64,000 bases of DNA from an uncultured Clostridia bacterium (GCA_944383275.1 CALWOV010000004.1:1-64000), one strand, 5' to 3'. Positions 34,517 through 43,487 are shown, numbered from the stretch's first letter. Translations and numbers: made by a program. The notes: generated from the letters alone by a model not told the origin.

Positions 34517-34834
34517 AATTTCTCCTATTTATTTCAATAAAACACTTAAATAAATATATAAAATATTTACTTTAATATTTTACTTTATAAAGTATTGCCA
34601 AAAATATTTATATCAAAATTATTAATTTAAAATTAAAAATATAATTTATAAAAAATGTTAAATTATATTGATTTCATATTAAAATTAAAATATTTATTAA
34701 AATGTTTATTTTTATTTATTAAATTATAATTAGAAATAGAAAATTAAATTGTTAACATATTATTAATAGTTTTTTTAATATTATATAAATTTTAACTAAT
34801 TAATTATATTTACTTTTTATGTTTAATTTTTACA
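34517..34834. other. AT-rich gap
   Basis: No gene, RNA gene or strong hairpin seen. Confidence 0.6.
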
Positions 34835-35674
34835 TTACTCTTCATTAATATATATTATACCAACAGCATCTGTTCCACAATGAGTTGAAATTGTAGCCCC
34901 TGCTTGTGATACATAAATATTTTGGAAGCCAGCATCTTTCATTAATTTCTTTAAATCTTCAATTAATTCAGGTTCTGCTGTTGTATAAGAAATAAAACCA
35001 TATTTTAAATCTGGGTGATTATATTCAGCCAAGTTTTCTACAGCATATTTTTTAACAACGCTTTTAAAATCTCCACGATATTTTTTAGTTGAAATTACTT
35101 TGCCATTAACAACTTCTATTTTAGGTCTTATTTGTAAAAGGTTTGCACCTAAAAGTTGTAACATACTGCAACGTCCACCCTTTTTCAAATATTTAAGTTG
35201 TTTAACAACAAAACTAACTCTTACATTATCACGACGTAAAATAATATTTTTAACAATTTCTTCTGGGCTTAAACCCTTGTCTGCCATTTCTCTTGCATAG
35301 ATGCAAAGTAATGCTAAACCTGTGCATAAAGTGTGAGTATCTATAACATAAATATTTTTCATTTTTTCGCCAACGCGAATTGCATTATTACAAGCAGAAC
35401 TTATTGTGCTTGAAATAGAAAGATGAACAACAGCATCATAATCTTTTAATAAATTTTCAAAATGTTGCTCGAACTGATATTCGTTTACAGCACTTGTTTG
35501 AGGAATATTACCTGTTTGGTCAACATAATCAAAAATTTCTTGTGTAGGAAACTCGCCATCATATTTAACTTCATTTCCAAAAGAAACACCAAATGGAACA
35601 GTTTTAATATCAAACTTTTCTAAAAGTTCTTTACTCATATCAACACTTGAATCTGTAGATATTGCAATTTTCAT
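34835..35674 (-). CDS. DegV-family fatty-acid-binding protein (copy 2)
   Basis: A 279-aa DegV/FakB fold. The start I-A-I-S-T-D-S-S-V-D is followed by P-Q-T-S-A-V-N-E-Y, H-L-S-I-S-S-T-I-S-S-A, the loop K-K-G-G-R-C-S-M and the late S-T-H-C-G-T-D-A. It presents a fatty acid to FakA. Ligand preference may differ from the other two copies in the window. AAGGAG precedes the ATG. It is divergent to an XRE membrane regulator, with repeated operator-like sites between them. Confidence 0.92.
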   Translation of the reverse strand: MKIAISTDSSVDMSKELLEKFDIKTVPFGVSFGNEVKYDGEFPTQEIFDYVDQTGNIPQTSAVNEYQFEQHFENLLKDYDAVVHLSISSTISSACNNAIRVGEKMKNIYVIDTHTLCTGLALLCIYAREMADKGLSPEEIVKNIILRRDNVRVSFVVKQLKYLKKGGRCSMLQLLGANLLQIRPKIEVVNGKVISTKKYRGDFKSVVKKYAVENLAEYNHPDLKYGFISYTTAEPELIEDLKKLMKDAGFQNIYVSQAGATISTHCGTDAVGIIYINEE

Positions 35675-35787
35675 TTTTAAAAACTCCTTTTTTGTTAAAA
35701 ACTAAATATACTTTTATATTATATTGATAAAATTCAAAAAACACTACTGATTTTAAGCAATTTAATTATACGGATAAAATATGCAAA

Positions 35788-35829
35788 AGTAGAGTTATTT
35801 TTAACCAATTCTACTAATAGTAGAGTTAT
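35788..35829. promoter_or_regulatory. Direct repeats and palindrome between degV and the XRE gene
   Basis: AGTAGAGTTAT occurs at 35788-35798 and again at 35819-35829, 31 bp apart (three helical turns). The second copy overlaps the perfect palindrome CTACTA-A-TAGTAG (35811-35823). This looks like a cooperative binding site for a regulator, possibly the XRE protein itself. Confidence 0.55.
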
Positions 35830-35850
35830 ATTTAAATTGCTTGATTTTAG

Positions 35851-35880
35851 TTGATTTTTAACTGTAAAATAGTTTATAAT
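35851..35880 (+). promoter_or_regulatory. Promoter of the XRE-membrane gene, leaderless layout
   Basis: TTGATT (35851-35856), an 18-bp spacer and consensus TATAAT (35875-35880), then 6 nt to ATG 35887. Confidence 0.7.
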
Positions 35881-35886
35881 AACTTT

Positions 35887-36504
35887 ATGGAAGATATAAA
35901 GGAAGCAATAGCGCAAAATATTGTTAATTATAGAAAACGAGCAAAACTTACGCAAGTTGAACTTGCTGAAAAACTTAATTACTCGGATAAAGCAATTTCA
36001 AAGTGGGAGCGTGGCGAAGCAATTCCTGATATAGTGGTATTAAAAGAAATTGCTGACTTATTTGGAATAACGGTTGATGATTTATTAAAAAAGCCAAAAC
36101 AAAGCAGTTTAAAAAAGCGTTTTCAAATACCACAGATATTAAAAAACAAGCGTGTTTTAATAACTGCATTTTCATTTATATTAGTTTGGTTAGTTGCAAT
36201 TACAATATTTGTGTTTTTCACAATATTTGCTAAAAATGTTTATCCTATTTGGCTAGTTTTTATTTATGCCCTACCGGTTTCTTTTATTGTGCTTGTAGTT
36301 TTTGGTGCTATTTGGTGGAATCATATTTTTACATTTATTGCTGTGTCTGGTTTGATTTGGACAGTGTGTTTAGCAATTTATTTAACTTTTACATCTCCAA
36401 AACTGTGGCTTATATTTTTAATTGCGATACCACTTCAAGTGTTAGCAGTTCTTTGGTTTTTAGTTTGGAAAAAGATGTTTAAAAAACCAAAAATAAAAGT
36501 TTAA
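35887..36504 (+). CDS. XRE-type regulator with a membrane domain
   Basis: A 205-aa protein. The N-terminal HTH (residues 7-62) has L-T-Q-V-E-L-A-E-K-L-N-Y-S-D-K-A-I-S-K-W-E-R-G. About four hydrophobic segments follow from residue 98, and the C-terminus is basic. Such membrane-anchored XRE proteins may sense envelope state. The start is the ATG right after the -10 box; an upstream in-frame ATG at 35851 lies inside the promoter. Confidence 0.85.
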   Translation: MEDIKEAIAQNIVNYRKRAKLTQVELAEKLNYSDKAISKWERGEAIPDIVVLKEIADLFGITVDDLLKKPKQSSLKKRFQIPQILKNKRVLITAFSFILVWLVAITIFVFFTIFAKNVYPIWLVFIYALPVSFIVLVVFGAIWWNHIFTFIAVSGLIWTVCLAIYLTFTSPKLWLIFLIAIPLQVLAVLWFLVWKKMFKKPKIKV

Positions 36505-36639
36505 CATAACAGGTTTTTACAAAGTTTATTTTTTAATTAATTTTATAATAAAGAAATTACTAATAACAAATAATAAGACAAAAACTTTACTTAATAATAA
36601 ACTTTACTTAAACCATCAATAATTGGGTGTGTATGATAA

Positions 36640-36670
36640 AAAAAGAAGACGAAAACTCGTCTTCTTTTAA
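36640..36670. terminator. Bidirectional terminator
   Basis: AAGAAGACGA-AAAC-TCGTCTTCTT with flanking A and T runs, between the convergent XRE and hpf genes. Confidence 0.85.
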
Positions 36671-36693
36671 CTTTTAACAACTACTGTAAAACA

Positions 36694-37233
36694 TTAATCA
36701 TAATCTGGTTCGATAATACCAAAGTCTCCTGCTCTACGGCGATACATAATGTTTACTTTGCCTGTTTCTTCATTTAAGTAAATATAGAATGCGTGGTCAC
36801 TGCTTTCAAGATTCATTTGAGCATCTTCAACTGAAAGTGGAACAATGTCAAATTTTTTAACTCTGCTTACGCCTGTTTTTTGTTGTGGGTGTTCTTCTTG
36901 GTCATCATAGTAAAGCCAATCGCGATTTATAATTGCTTGTTTTTTAAGTTTGTCTTTTAATTTGTCGCTGTATTTAACAAGTTGGCGTTCTACTTTTGGA
37001 AGAACAAGGTCTATATTTTGATACATACTGTCGCTTGCAACTTCCCCACGGAAAAGCACGCCTTTATCTTTAATAGTTAATTCCAAACGACAAATGTCGT
37101 TTTCTTTACGGCAAAAAACCCTGATGTCAGCATCATCGCTGAAAAATCTTTCCATTCTGCCAATCTTTTTTTCAATTATATCTTTAAGTTTTTGGCTTAC
37201 AGTATAATTTTTAGATGAAATTTGAATGTTCAT
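36694..37233 (-). CDS. hpf: Long-form ribosome hibernation-promoting factor
   Basis: A 179-aa protein. The N-terminal S30AE domain (I-Q-I-S-S-K-N-Y-T-V to about 105) binds the decoding centre. The C-terminal dimerisation domain (V-R-K/R-V-K-x-F-D-I-V-P-L-S onwards) lets two 70S particles pair into a 100S dimer. GGAG precedes the ATG, and its own promoter is at 37259. Confidence 0.95.
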   Translation of the reverse strand: MNIQISSKNYTVSQKLKDIIEKKIGRMERFFSDDADIRVFCRKENDICRLELTIKDKGVLFRGEVASDSMYQNIDLVLPKVERQLVKYSDKLKDKLKKQAIINRDWLYYDDQEEHPQQKTGVSRVKKFDIVPLSVEDAQMNLESSDHAFYIYLNEETGKVNIMYRRRAGDFGIIEPDYD

Positions 37234-37258
37234 AATTATTCTCCTTTTTAATTCTGTT

Positions 37259-37287
37259 AATATTATAACATCAAAATATTAATATAG
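37259..37287 (-). promoter_or_regulatory. hpf promoter
   Basis: TTGCTA, a 17-bp spacer and consensus TATAAT (37259-37264), in the gap after clpC. Confidence 0.6.
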
Positions 37288-37295
37288 CAATTAAA

Positions 37296-39767
37296 TTACG
37301 CTTTTGTGTTACTAACTTTTATTTTTAATGCGTTATCTTTTTCATCAATAGTAACTCTTGCACCACCATCTATTTTAGATGATAAAATTTCATCTGCTAG
37401 TTTATCTTCAATTTCTTGTTCTATAACTCTTCTTAATGGTCTTGCCCCCCATTCAGCATTATAGCCTTTATCTACAAGATATTTTAAAGCATTTTCTGTG
37501 AATTTTAATTCAATTTGCTGTGCTTTTAATTTATTGGAAAGTTTAGTAATAAGAAGTTTTGCAATTCTAGCAAGTTGTGGTTTAGTTAAAGACTTAAATG
37601 TTACTATGCAATCTATTCTGTTTAAAAACTCTGGTTTAAATTGCTTTTTAATTGCTTCATTTAAGATTTTATCAGCCTCTTCATCTAGTTTTGCAATTTT
37701 AAGTTCATCATCTGTTGATTCAAATGCTAATCTATTCTTTTTATATGCTGGGTCTGACACACCGGCATTACTTGTCATTATAATTATTGTGTTTTTAAAA
37801 TCTACCGTTCTGCCGTGACTATCGGTAAGCCTACCATCGTCCATAACTTGTAAGAGAATGTTGAACACATCTTGATGTGCTTTTTCTATTTCATCAAACA
37901 AAACAACAGAATATGGTTTTCTTCTTACTTGCTCGGTTAATTGCCCACCATCATCGTGGCCAATATATCCTGGTGGAGAACCAATTAATTTACTTACCGA
38001 GTGTGCTTCCATATATTCACTCATATCTAAACGAATAATTTGGTTTTCATTATCAAACATTGCTTCTGCAAGTGCTTTACTAAGTTCTGTTTTACCAACA
38101 CCTGTTGGACCTAAGAATAAAAAGGTTCCAATTGGTCTGTTTGGGTCTTTTAAACCAGCACGAGCACGCCTTATGGCTTTACTTACAACTTCAACTGCTT
38201 TATCTTGACCAATAACTCGTTGATGTATAATATTTTCTAACCCTAACAATTTATCTCTTTCTGTTGCAGTAAGTTTAGTAACAGGTATGTGCGTCCACGC
38301 ACTTACAACACGGGCTATGTCATCAAACCCAATAGTTGTTGCATTATGTTGCATATCTTTATTTGCTTCTTTTTGATATTGCTCTAACTCTTCTTGTATT
38401 TTTTGTATTTGGTCTCGAATTGATGCTGCTTTTTCAAAGTTTTGAGCAATAACGGCTTCTTTTTTGTCATTTTCAAGTCTAGTTAATTCATCTTGCTTTT
38501 CTTTTATAGGTGCAGGTGTAACTGTGCCACTTACTTTTGCTCTTGAACTTGCTTCATCAATTAAGTCGATTGCTTTATCTGGCAAACTTCGATTTGTTAT
38601 ATACCTTTCACTTAAAGTTGCAGCAGCTTCGATTGCTTCATCACTTATTTTTACTTTATGGAAGGCTTCATAAGAATCACGAATGCCTTTTAAAATTTCA
38701 ATAGTTTGTTCAACTGTTGGTGGATTAACTAAAACAGGTTGAAATCTTCTTTCTAGCGCTTTATCTTTTTCGATAAATTTTCTATACTCATCTGTTGTTG
38801 TTGCACCAATAGTTTGCAATTCACCACGAGCAAGATATGGCTTTAACATATCTGCAGGGCTTATTTCGCCTTTTTCACTTCCTGCTTGTGCTAGGGTGTG
38901 CAATTCGTCAATAAATACAATTATATTTTTTTGACTAATTATTGTTTCAATGGCAGATTTAAGTTTTTCTTCCATACTGCCACGATATTTTGTTCCAGCC
39001 ATTAACGAGCCAATTTCCCAAGAATAAATAATTTTATTTTTCAATAATTCTGGAACATTACCATTAACTATTGCCTGTGCAAGCCCTTCAACAACTGCAC
39101 TTTTACCAACACCAGCCTCGCCAATTAGAACAGGGTTGTTTTTTGTTTTTCTACATAATATTTCAATTAATCGTTCAGTTTCTGCTTCCCTGCCGATAAT
39201 TGGGTCTATTTTATTTTCTTTTGCTTTTTGGGTTAAATCGATTCCCATATCAAGTAACTCTTTTGGAAGAGAACTTCCCGACTGACTGTCTGATGAACGA
39301 GATGTGGTTTCATCACTTCCAACAGAATCACGCAAAGCATCAACAACTTCATCTCGAAGTTTATTGATATTAACATTAAAGCCACGAGTTAACATTGTAA
39401 CAGCAATACAATCTGAACTTGATAGTAGTGCAAGCATAATGTGTTCTGTTCCAATAAAATCGTGCCCTAATTGATTTGCAACTGCTTGACCTACGCGCAA
39501 TATTTCTTTAACTCGTGGAGTTACTTCAATATCGCCAAAGCCAATGCTGTTGCCTTTATCTATACTTTCATCAAAAAGTTGCAAATAAGTTTGCTGTGTA
39601 ACACCATACTTTGCAAGCAATTTACTTGATAAACATTCTTCAACAGAAATAATACCAAACAATAGGTGTTCTGTGCCTAATTCATCGTGTCCACTTTGAA
39701 CAGCAAGTTCACTTGCATTTTGTAAAACTTTTTGAACAAGTCTTGTAAATCCGTGTGATTGATACAT
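37296..39767 (-). CDS. clpC: AAA+ unfoldase ClpC
   Basis: The unfoldase that feeds ClpP, in Gram-positives recognising proteins marked with phospho-arginine by McsB. Two N-terminal Clp repeats (about 5-145) precede the first ATPase site, G-E-A-G-V-G-K-S-A. A UvrB/UvrC-like coiled-coil follows near 440 (E-A-V-I-A-Q-N-F-E-K-A-A). The second site is G-P-T-G-V-G-K-T-E. It is 823 aa. AAGGAG lies before the ATG. Last gene of the amidohydrolase-mcsA-mcsB-clpC operon. Confidence 0.97.
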   Translation of the reverse strand: MYQSHGFTRLVQKVLQNASELAVQSGHDELGTEHLLFGIISVEECLSSKLLAKYGVTQQTYLQLFDESIDKGNSIGFGDIEVTPRVKEILRVGQAVANQLGHDFIGTEHIMLALLSSSDCIAVTMLTRGFNVNINKLRDEVVDALRDSVGSDETTSRSSDSQSGSSLPKELLDMGIDLTQKAKENKIDPIIGREAETERLIEILCRKTKNNPVLIGEAGVGKSAVVEGLAQAIVNGNVPELLKNKIIYSWEIGSLMAGTKYRGSMEEKLKSAIETIISQKNIIVFIDELHTLAQAGSEKGEISPADMLKPYLARGELQTIGATTTDEYRKFIEKDKALERRFQPVLVNPPTVEQTIEILKGIRDSYEAFHKVKISDEAIEAAATLSERYITNRSLPDKAIDLIDEASSRAKVSGTVTPAPIKEKQDELTRLENDKKEAVIAQNFEKAASIRDQIQKIQEELEQYQKEANKDMQHNATTIGFDDIARVVSAWTHIPVTKLTATERDKLLGLENIIHQRVIGQDKAVEVVSKAIRRARAGLKDPNRPIGTFLFLGPTGVGKTELSKALAEAMFDNENQIIRLDMSEYMEAHSVSKLIGSPPGYIGHDDGGQLTEQVRRKPYSVVLFDEIEKAHQDVFNILLQVMDDGRLTDSHGRTVDFKNTIIIMTSNAGVSDPAYKKNRLAFESTDDELKIAKLDEEADKILNEAIKKQFKPEFLNRIDCIVTFKSLTKPQLARIAKLLITKLSNKLKAQQIELKFTENALKYLVDKGYNAEWGARPLRRVIEQEIEDKLADEILSSKIDGGARVTIDEKDNALKIKVSNTKA

Positions 39768-39791
39768 ATTTTCTCCTTTTATTTAACCGGA

Positions 39792-39868
39792 GCAACGCTT
39801 TGTGGCAATTTTGCCACGAAGTGCCATTTAGTACTTTTAAAGGCTTTTCAAAGCCTTTAAAGCGTTGC
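39792..39868. repeat. 77-nt cloverleaf-like element between mcsB and clpC
   Basis: A perfect 10-bp outer stem (GCAACGCTTT at 39792-39801 and AAAGCGTTGC at 39859-39868) encloses three hairpins with almost no unpaired bases between them. Arm 1 is GTGGCAA/TTGCCAC (39802-39817). Arm 2 is AAGTGC-CATTTA-GTACTT with one G-U (39819-39836). Arm 3 is AAAGGCTTT/AAAGCCTTT (39839-39858). It lacks tRNA consensus bases, so it is not a tRNA gene. It could be an RNA processing or stability element, or a small palindromic mobile repeat. Confidence 0.7.
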
Positions 39869-39875
39869 GACCTTG

Positions 39876-40877
39876 TTAGTATATAGTTTTAAATGTTTGA
39901 ACTAAAAGTTCTGCCCTTTTAATATCAATTTGTTCTGTAGGTAACATCATTTTATTCATAACTTGCAACGCACCTGAAGCGCATTGTTCAAGTAAATCGT
40001 TAAACATATCTTCATTTTTTATATTAACGAACCCTAAACTTATGCCTAATTTAACTTTTGCGAATAGTTCTAGAAATTCTTTATGCGAAATAGAATAACA
40101 ACTTCGTAAAATTCCCAATGCTCGCATAATTTGATTTCTTAATTCTGCTGGATTCTTTTTCCAAAACTCCTGCCGTGCCAAGTGTTCTAATTCGCAAATT
40201 TTTAAAACAGCATCGTTAATATTTTGAATAATTTCTTGCTCGCTTCTTCCAAAAGAACTTCTATTGCTTAATTGATAAAAATATCCATCAGCATCACTGC
40301 TTTCGCCAAAACTACCACGCACAACAATTCCCAAGTCGGAAACAGCCTTTATTACTTCATTTATATTTTCACACAATGAAAGCCCTGGCAAAAACATCAT
40401 AATTGACGCACGCATTGCCGTTCCAAGATTAGTAGGACAAGCCGTTAGAAATCCAAGTTTACTGTCGTATGCTATGTCTAGATTTTCCATAATCAAAGCG
40501 TCTATGTTATTTAATTGTTCCCAAGCATTTTTTAAATTAAAACCTTTTAAAATGCACTGCTCACGAAAATGGTCTTCTTCATTAACCATTATACTTATTT
40601 TTTGGTCATCACTTAACGCAAGACCACCAATATTAAAATTTTCAACTAAATCTTTACTTATAAGGTGTTTTTCGATAAGCATTTGTCTGTTTATTGGCAA
40701 TATGTTTTTCATAAGAAAAAATTGCATATCTTGATTTTCTAGTATTTTTTCTAATGGAATTATAACTTCATCTAAAGCCTGCTTTTCTGTCATTCCAGAT
40801 GGAAAAGGTAGTTTTCTTATGTTTCTTGCCAATCTTATTCTTGAACTTACAACACAATTTTTTATTATATCATTCAT
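39876..40877 (-). CDS. mcsB: Protein-arginine kinase McsB
   Basis: Phosphorylates arginine residues and so marks proteins for ClpCP. Guanido-kinase motifs are visible: S-S-R-I-R-L-A-R-N-I near the N-terminus, C-P-T-N-L-G-T-A-M-R-A-S with the catalytic Cys, and R-G-S-F-G-E-S-S-D-A-D. It is 333 aa from the ATG at 40877, chosen because GGAGATG lies just upstream. It overlaps mcsA by 8 nt. Confidence 0.96.
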   Translation of the reverse strand: MNDIIKNCVVSSRIRLARNIRKLPFPSGMTEKQALDEVIIPLEKILENQDMQFFLMKNILPINRQMLIEKHLISKDLVENFNIGGLALSDDQKISIMVNEEDHFREQCILKGFNLKNAWEQLNNIDALIMENLDIAYDSKLGFLTACPTNLGTAMRASIMMFLPGLSLCENINEVIKAVSDLGIVVRGSFGESSDADGYFYQLSNRSSFGRSEQEIIQNINDAVLKICELEHLARQEFWKKNPAELRNQIMRALGILRSCYSISHKEFLELFAKVKLGISLGFVNIKNEDMFNDLLEQCASGALQVMNKMMLPTEQIDIKRAELLVQTFKTIY

Positions 40878-41283
40878 AATCATCTCCAATTAAAGAATTT
40901 AATTGTCGTTTAATTATTGCTGCTTGTTCATAATCTTCTTGCTCTACTGCATTTTTAAGTTGCTCTTTTAATTCTTCAATATCACCCTGTGGCTTTACAT
41001 TATAATTAACACCACTGTGTTCTGTTTTACCAAAAAGCCGTTCTATAACAGGTGATATTGTGCTTGCTAAATATTTATAACATTCAGGGCAACCTAAAAA
41101 GCCTGTTGCTAAAAACTTTTCACTTGTCCACCCACAATTTAAGCATTTATCTTTTTTATTAGATTTTGTTTTATTCAAATTTACTGTAAAATCAAAAAAT
41201 TCGCCTACATTAACAACTTTGAATTGCTCGTCATTATTTTGTGTATCTTTGCCTTTGTGATTATAATTAAAATAATCATTCAT
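40870..41283 (-). CDS. mcsA: McsA, activator of McsB
   Basis: A 137-aa protein with zinc-binding C-L-N-C...C-P-E-C and a C-terminal UVR motif (E-Q-E-D-Y-E-Q-A-A-I-I-K). It is shorter than B. subtilis McsA (about 185 aa), having one obvious pair of CxxC motifs instead of two. Start at the ATG after GGTGG, nine bases inside the longest frame. It stimulates McsB kinase activity in the known system. Confidence 0.92.
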   Translation of the reverse strand: MNDYFNYNHKGKDTQNNDEQFKVVNVGEFFDFTVNLNKTKSNKKDKCLNCGWTSEKFLATGFLGCPECYKYLASTISPVIERLFGKTEHSGVNYNVKPQGDIEELKEQLKNAVEQEDYEQAAIIKRQLNSLIGDDYE

Positions 41284-41304
41284 ATTAACCACCTAATACA
41301 TAAA

Positions 41305-42618
41305 TCAAAGATTTTCTTTTTTTGCTAAGTCTCTTTCTTGTATTAATCGCTTTATATTATTTTCACAATGGTCGCAAATATTACTATAACTTTCGCCTAT
41401 ATAAAAACTTCCTTTTTCATATAGAACTCTACCACCAACAATAGTCATAACAACATCAGACGCAGACGCCGAATAAACCAAATGAGTAATTACATCATTA
41501 ACAGGTTGCCAATGTGGTTCTTTAGTGTTTATTCTTATTACATCTGCTTGATAACCTTCAGTTAACTGCCCTATCTTATCTTCTAAAAATAATGCTCTTG
41601 CCCCACCACGAGTTGCCATTAAAATTATATCTTTTGCAGGAATTGCAGCAGCGTCTTTCATAACCACTTTGGTTATTGATGCTGCTAAAAACATTTCTTT
41701 AAACATATTAAGTGAGTTATTACTTGCAACACTATCTGTTCCCAAACTTAAATCTACACCATTTTTTATATAAGTGTAAATTGGCGCAATTCCACTTGCA
41801 AGTTTTAAATTGCTTGACATATTAATTGAAACTTTTACATCATATTTTCTTAAAATTTCTATATCTTCTTTATCAACATGAATTCCGTGTGCAATGGTTG
41901 TTGGATAATCAAAAAAGCCCAACTGTTCAAGATATTTAACAGGTGTAAAACCGTGTTCTTTAACACAGTTTCCAACTTCATTTAAAGTTTCACATAAGTG
42001 AATAGATTGTGGTAAGCCATATTTTTTTGCTAAAGCAGTGCAATCATTTAAGCCCTGTTCATCAACAGAAAAAATAGAATGACTTGAAACAAAAAATGTA
42101 ACAAGTGGATTCCCTTTATCTAAAGATGCATGCCTATTTTCCCACTCATTTCTTCGTTCTTCTTTCGGTAATTTATATCTAACATCTATCGCAATAGCAC
42201 CACGCATTCCACTTACTTCAAAAGCATTTAACATACTTTTTTGATGGAAATAGTTATTAAGTGTGCAAGTTGTTCCACCTCGCACCATTTCAGCAATACC
42301 AAGTAAGGTTGACCAATACATATCATGACCTGTTATATGGTCTTCAAGTGGACGAATATTATCATACCACCAACCTTTAAAATCTGAATCTTCAGCAAGC
42401 CCTCGAAATATTTGCATAGGTAAATGTGTATGTGAATTTACAAAACCTGGCATAACAACATCGCCCATACAATTAACCACTTTGTCTGCCATAAAACCCA
42501 CTTTTGATTTACCAACATAAACAATTTTATCGTCTTCAATCCAAACTTCTCCATTTGGATATATATCAAAATTATCATTGCAAGTAATTACATATGCATT
42601 ATAAAGTCTTATCTTCAT
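41305..42618 (-). CDS. Amidohydrolase (MTA/SAH deaminase family)
   Basis: A 437-aa metal-dependent deaminase of the ATZ/TRZ type. Metal ligands are in F-V-N-S-H-T-H-L, H-L-C-E-T, A-H-G-I-H-V and L-G-T-D-S-V-A-S-N-N. The family usually deaminates 5-methylthioadenosine, S-adenosylhomocysteine or 5-deoxyadenosine. It sits where ctsR is normally found, just ahead of mcsA-mcsB-clpC with a 21-nt gap, so it is probably co-transcribed with them. GGGGGA precedes the ATG. Confidence 0.9.
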   Translation of the reverse strand: MKIRLYNAYVITCNDNFDIYPNGEVWIEDDKIVYVGKSKVGFMADKVVNCMGDVVMPGFVNSHTHLPMQIFRGLAEDSDFKGWWYDNIRPLEDHITGHDMYWSTLLGIAEMVRGGTTCTLNNYFHQKSMLNAFEVSGMRGAIAIDVRYKLPKEERRNEWENRHASLDKGNPLVTFFVSSHSIFSVDEQGLNDCTALAKKYGLPQSIHLCETLNEVGNCVKEHGFTPVKYLEQLGFFDYPTTIAHGIHVDKEDIEILRKYDVKVSINMSSNLKLASGIAPIYTYIKNGVDLSLGTDSVASNNSLNMFKEMFLAASITKVVMKDAAAIPAKDIILMATRGGARALFLEDKIGQLTEGYQADVIRINTKEPHWQPVNDVITHLVYSASASDVVMTIVGGRVLYEKGSFYIGESYSNICDHCENNIKRLIQERDLAKKENL

Positions 42619-42898
42619 TTTATTCCCCCAATGTTATATATAATTATATAACTAAATACCAAAATCTCAAAACAAATTGGGGTAACTTTTTTTAAACTTT
42701 TTAATTTTATATATTTATTATTTTAAAATTTATATTTTTTATTTTTAAATTCTTTAATTTAATCTTTAATGGTAATAATTAAATATAATTTTTTAAATAT
42801 TTTTTTATTTTAATTAAATTTCCCTATTTTAAATCTAAATTCTTATGATTTTTTAATTTTTACGCATATTTCTTATTTTATAATCGCGTTTACTATAA
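42619..42898. other. Long AT-rich leader ahead of the clpC operon
   Basis: No gene seen. If the promoter at 42926 is used, this is a 5' untranslated region of about 300 nt. Confidence 0.5.
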
Positions 42899-42954
42899 AT
42901 TGTAAAGATTTACTTTACAATAATAATTATAGCACAAATGTTCCAAAAAATCAA
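42899..42954 (-). promoter_or_regulatory. Candidate clpC-operon promoter with palindromic operator
   Basis: TTGATT (42949-42954), a 17-bp spacer and TATAAT (42926-42931) face the amidohydrolase gene. The predicted start falls in the perfect inverted repeat ATTGTAAAG-ATTTA-CTTTACAAT (42899-42921). It differs from the CtsR and CIRCE boxes. Confidence 0.6.
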
Positions 42955-42975
42955 TTTTTTTTGAAATTTTTTGGT

Positions 42976-43004
42976 TTGACAAATACATAAATTCGTGTTA
43001 ATAT
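42976..43004 (+). promoter_or_regulatory. Promoter of the 43011 glycosylase, leaderless layout
   Basis: Consensus TTGACA (42976-42981), a 17-bp spacer and TAATAT (42999-43004), then 6 nt to the ATG. Confidence 0.65.
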
Positions 43005-43010
43005 TCAATT

Positions 43011-43487
43011 ATGAGTAAATTAAAATATGGTTTTGAGCCAATATATAACCAAGAAAGCAAAATTCTTATCTTGGGCAGTTTCCCAAGCATAAAAAGTCGT
43101 GAAAATAATTTTTATTATGGTAACAAACAAAACAAGTTTTGGAGAATGTTAGAATACATTTTTAATGAAAAAATTGAAAATGAAATTAATGATAAAACCC
43201 AATTTTTGTTAAAACATAATATTGCACTATGGGATATTGTTAAAAAAAGTTATATAAAAACTTCTAGTGATAGTGAACTTGTTAATTTATCAAAAAAAGA
43301 TATTAACAATATATCTTTATTGCTTCCTCCAAATACTAAAATAGAAAAAATTTTATGTAATGGCACTAAAAGTTTTCAATTAGTAAAAAAGTTTATTAAA
43401 ACAAGTTTACCAATAATTTGTCTTCCTTCTACTAGCCCTGCTAATTTTAAGTTTGATTTACAAAAATGGAAAAATGAACTTAAATAA
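43011..43487 (+). CDS. Hypoxanthine/uracil-type DNA glycosylase
   Basis: A 158-aa member of the UDG superfamily, family 6 (DNA-deoxyinosine glycosylase). G-F-E-P-I-Y starts the fold. I-L-I-L-G-S-F-P-S is the first active-site loop, N-F-Y-Y-G-N-K-Q-N-K-F-W the second, and L-P-S-T-S-P-A-N the last. It removes deaminated bases from DNA. The mRNA appears leaderless, as for ung. Confidence 0.88.
   Translation: MSKLKYGFEPIYNQESKILILGSFPSIKSRENNFYYGNKQNKFWRMLEYIFNEKIENEINDKTQFLLKHNIALWDIVKKSYIKTSSDSELVNLSKKDINNISLLLPPNTKIEKILCNGTKSFQLVKKFIKTSLPIICLPSTSPANFKFDLQKWKNELK

Noticed and set aside
36249..36482. Second open frame inside the XRE-membrane gene
   Set aside because: It is a shadow frame of the membrane segments in a confirmed gene.
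39792..39868. tRNA gene in the mcsB-clpC gap
   Set aside because: The folded size fits, but the conserved D-loop, T-loop (GTTCGA) and CCA features are missing.
37296..42954. CtsR or CIRCE heat-shock operators near clpC, hpf or lon
   Set aside because: No tandem GGTCAAA heptads or TTAGCACTC/GAGTGCTAA pair was found in the upstream regions.
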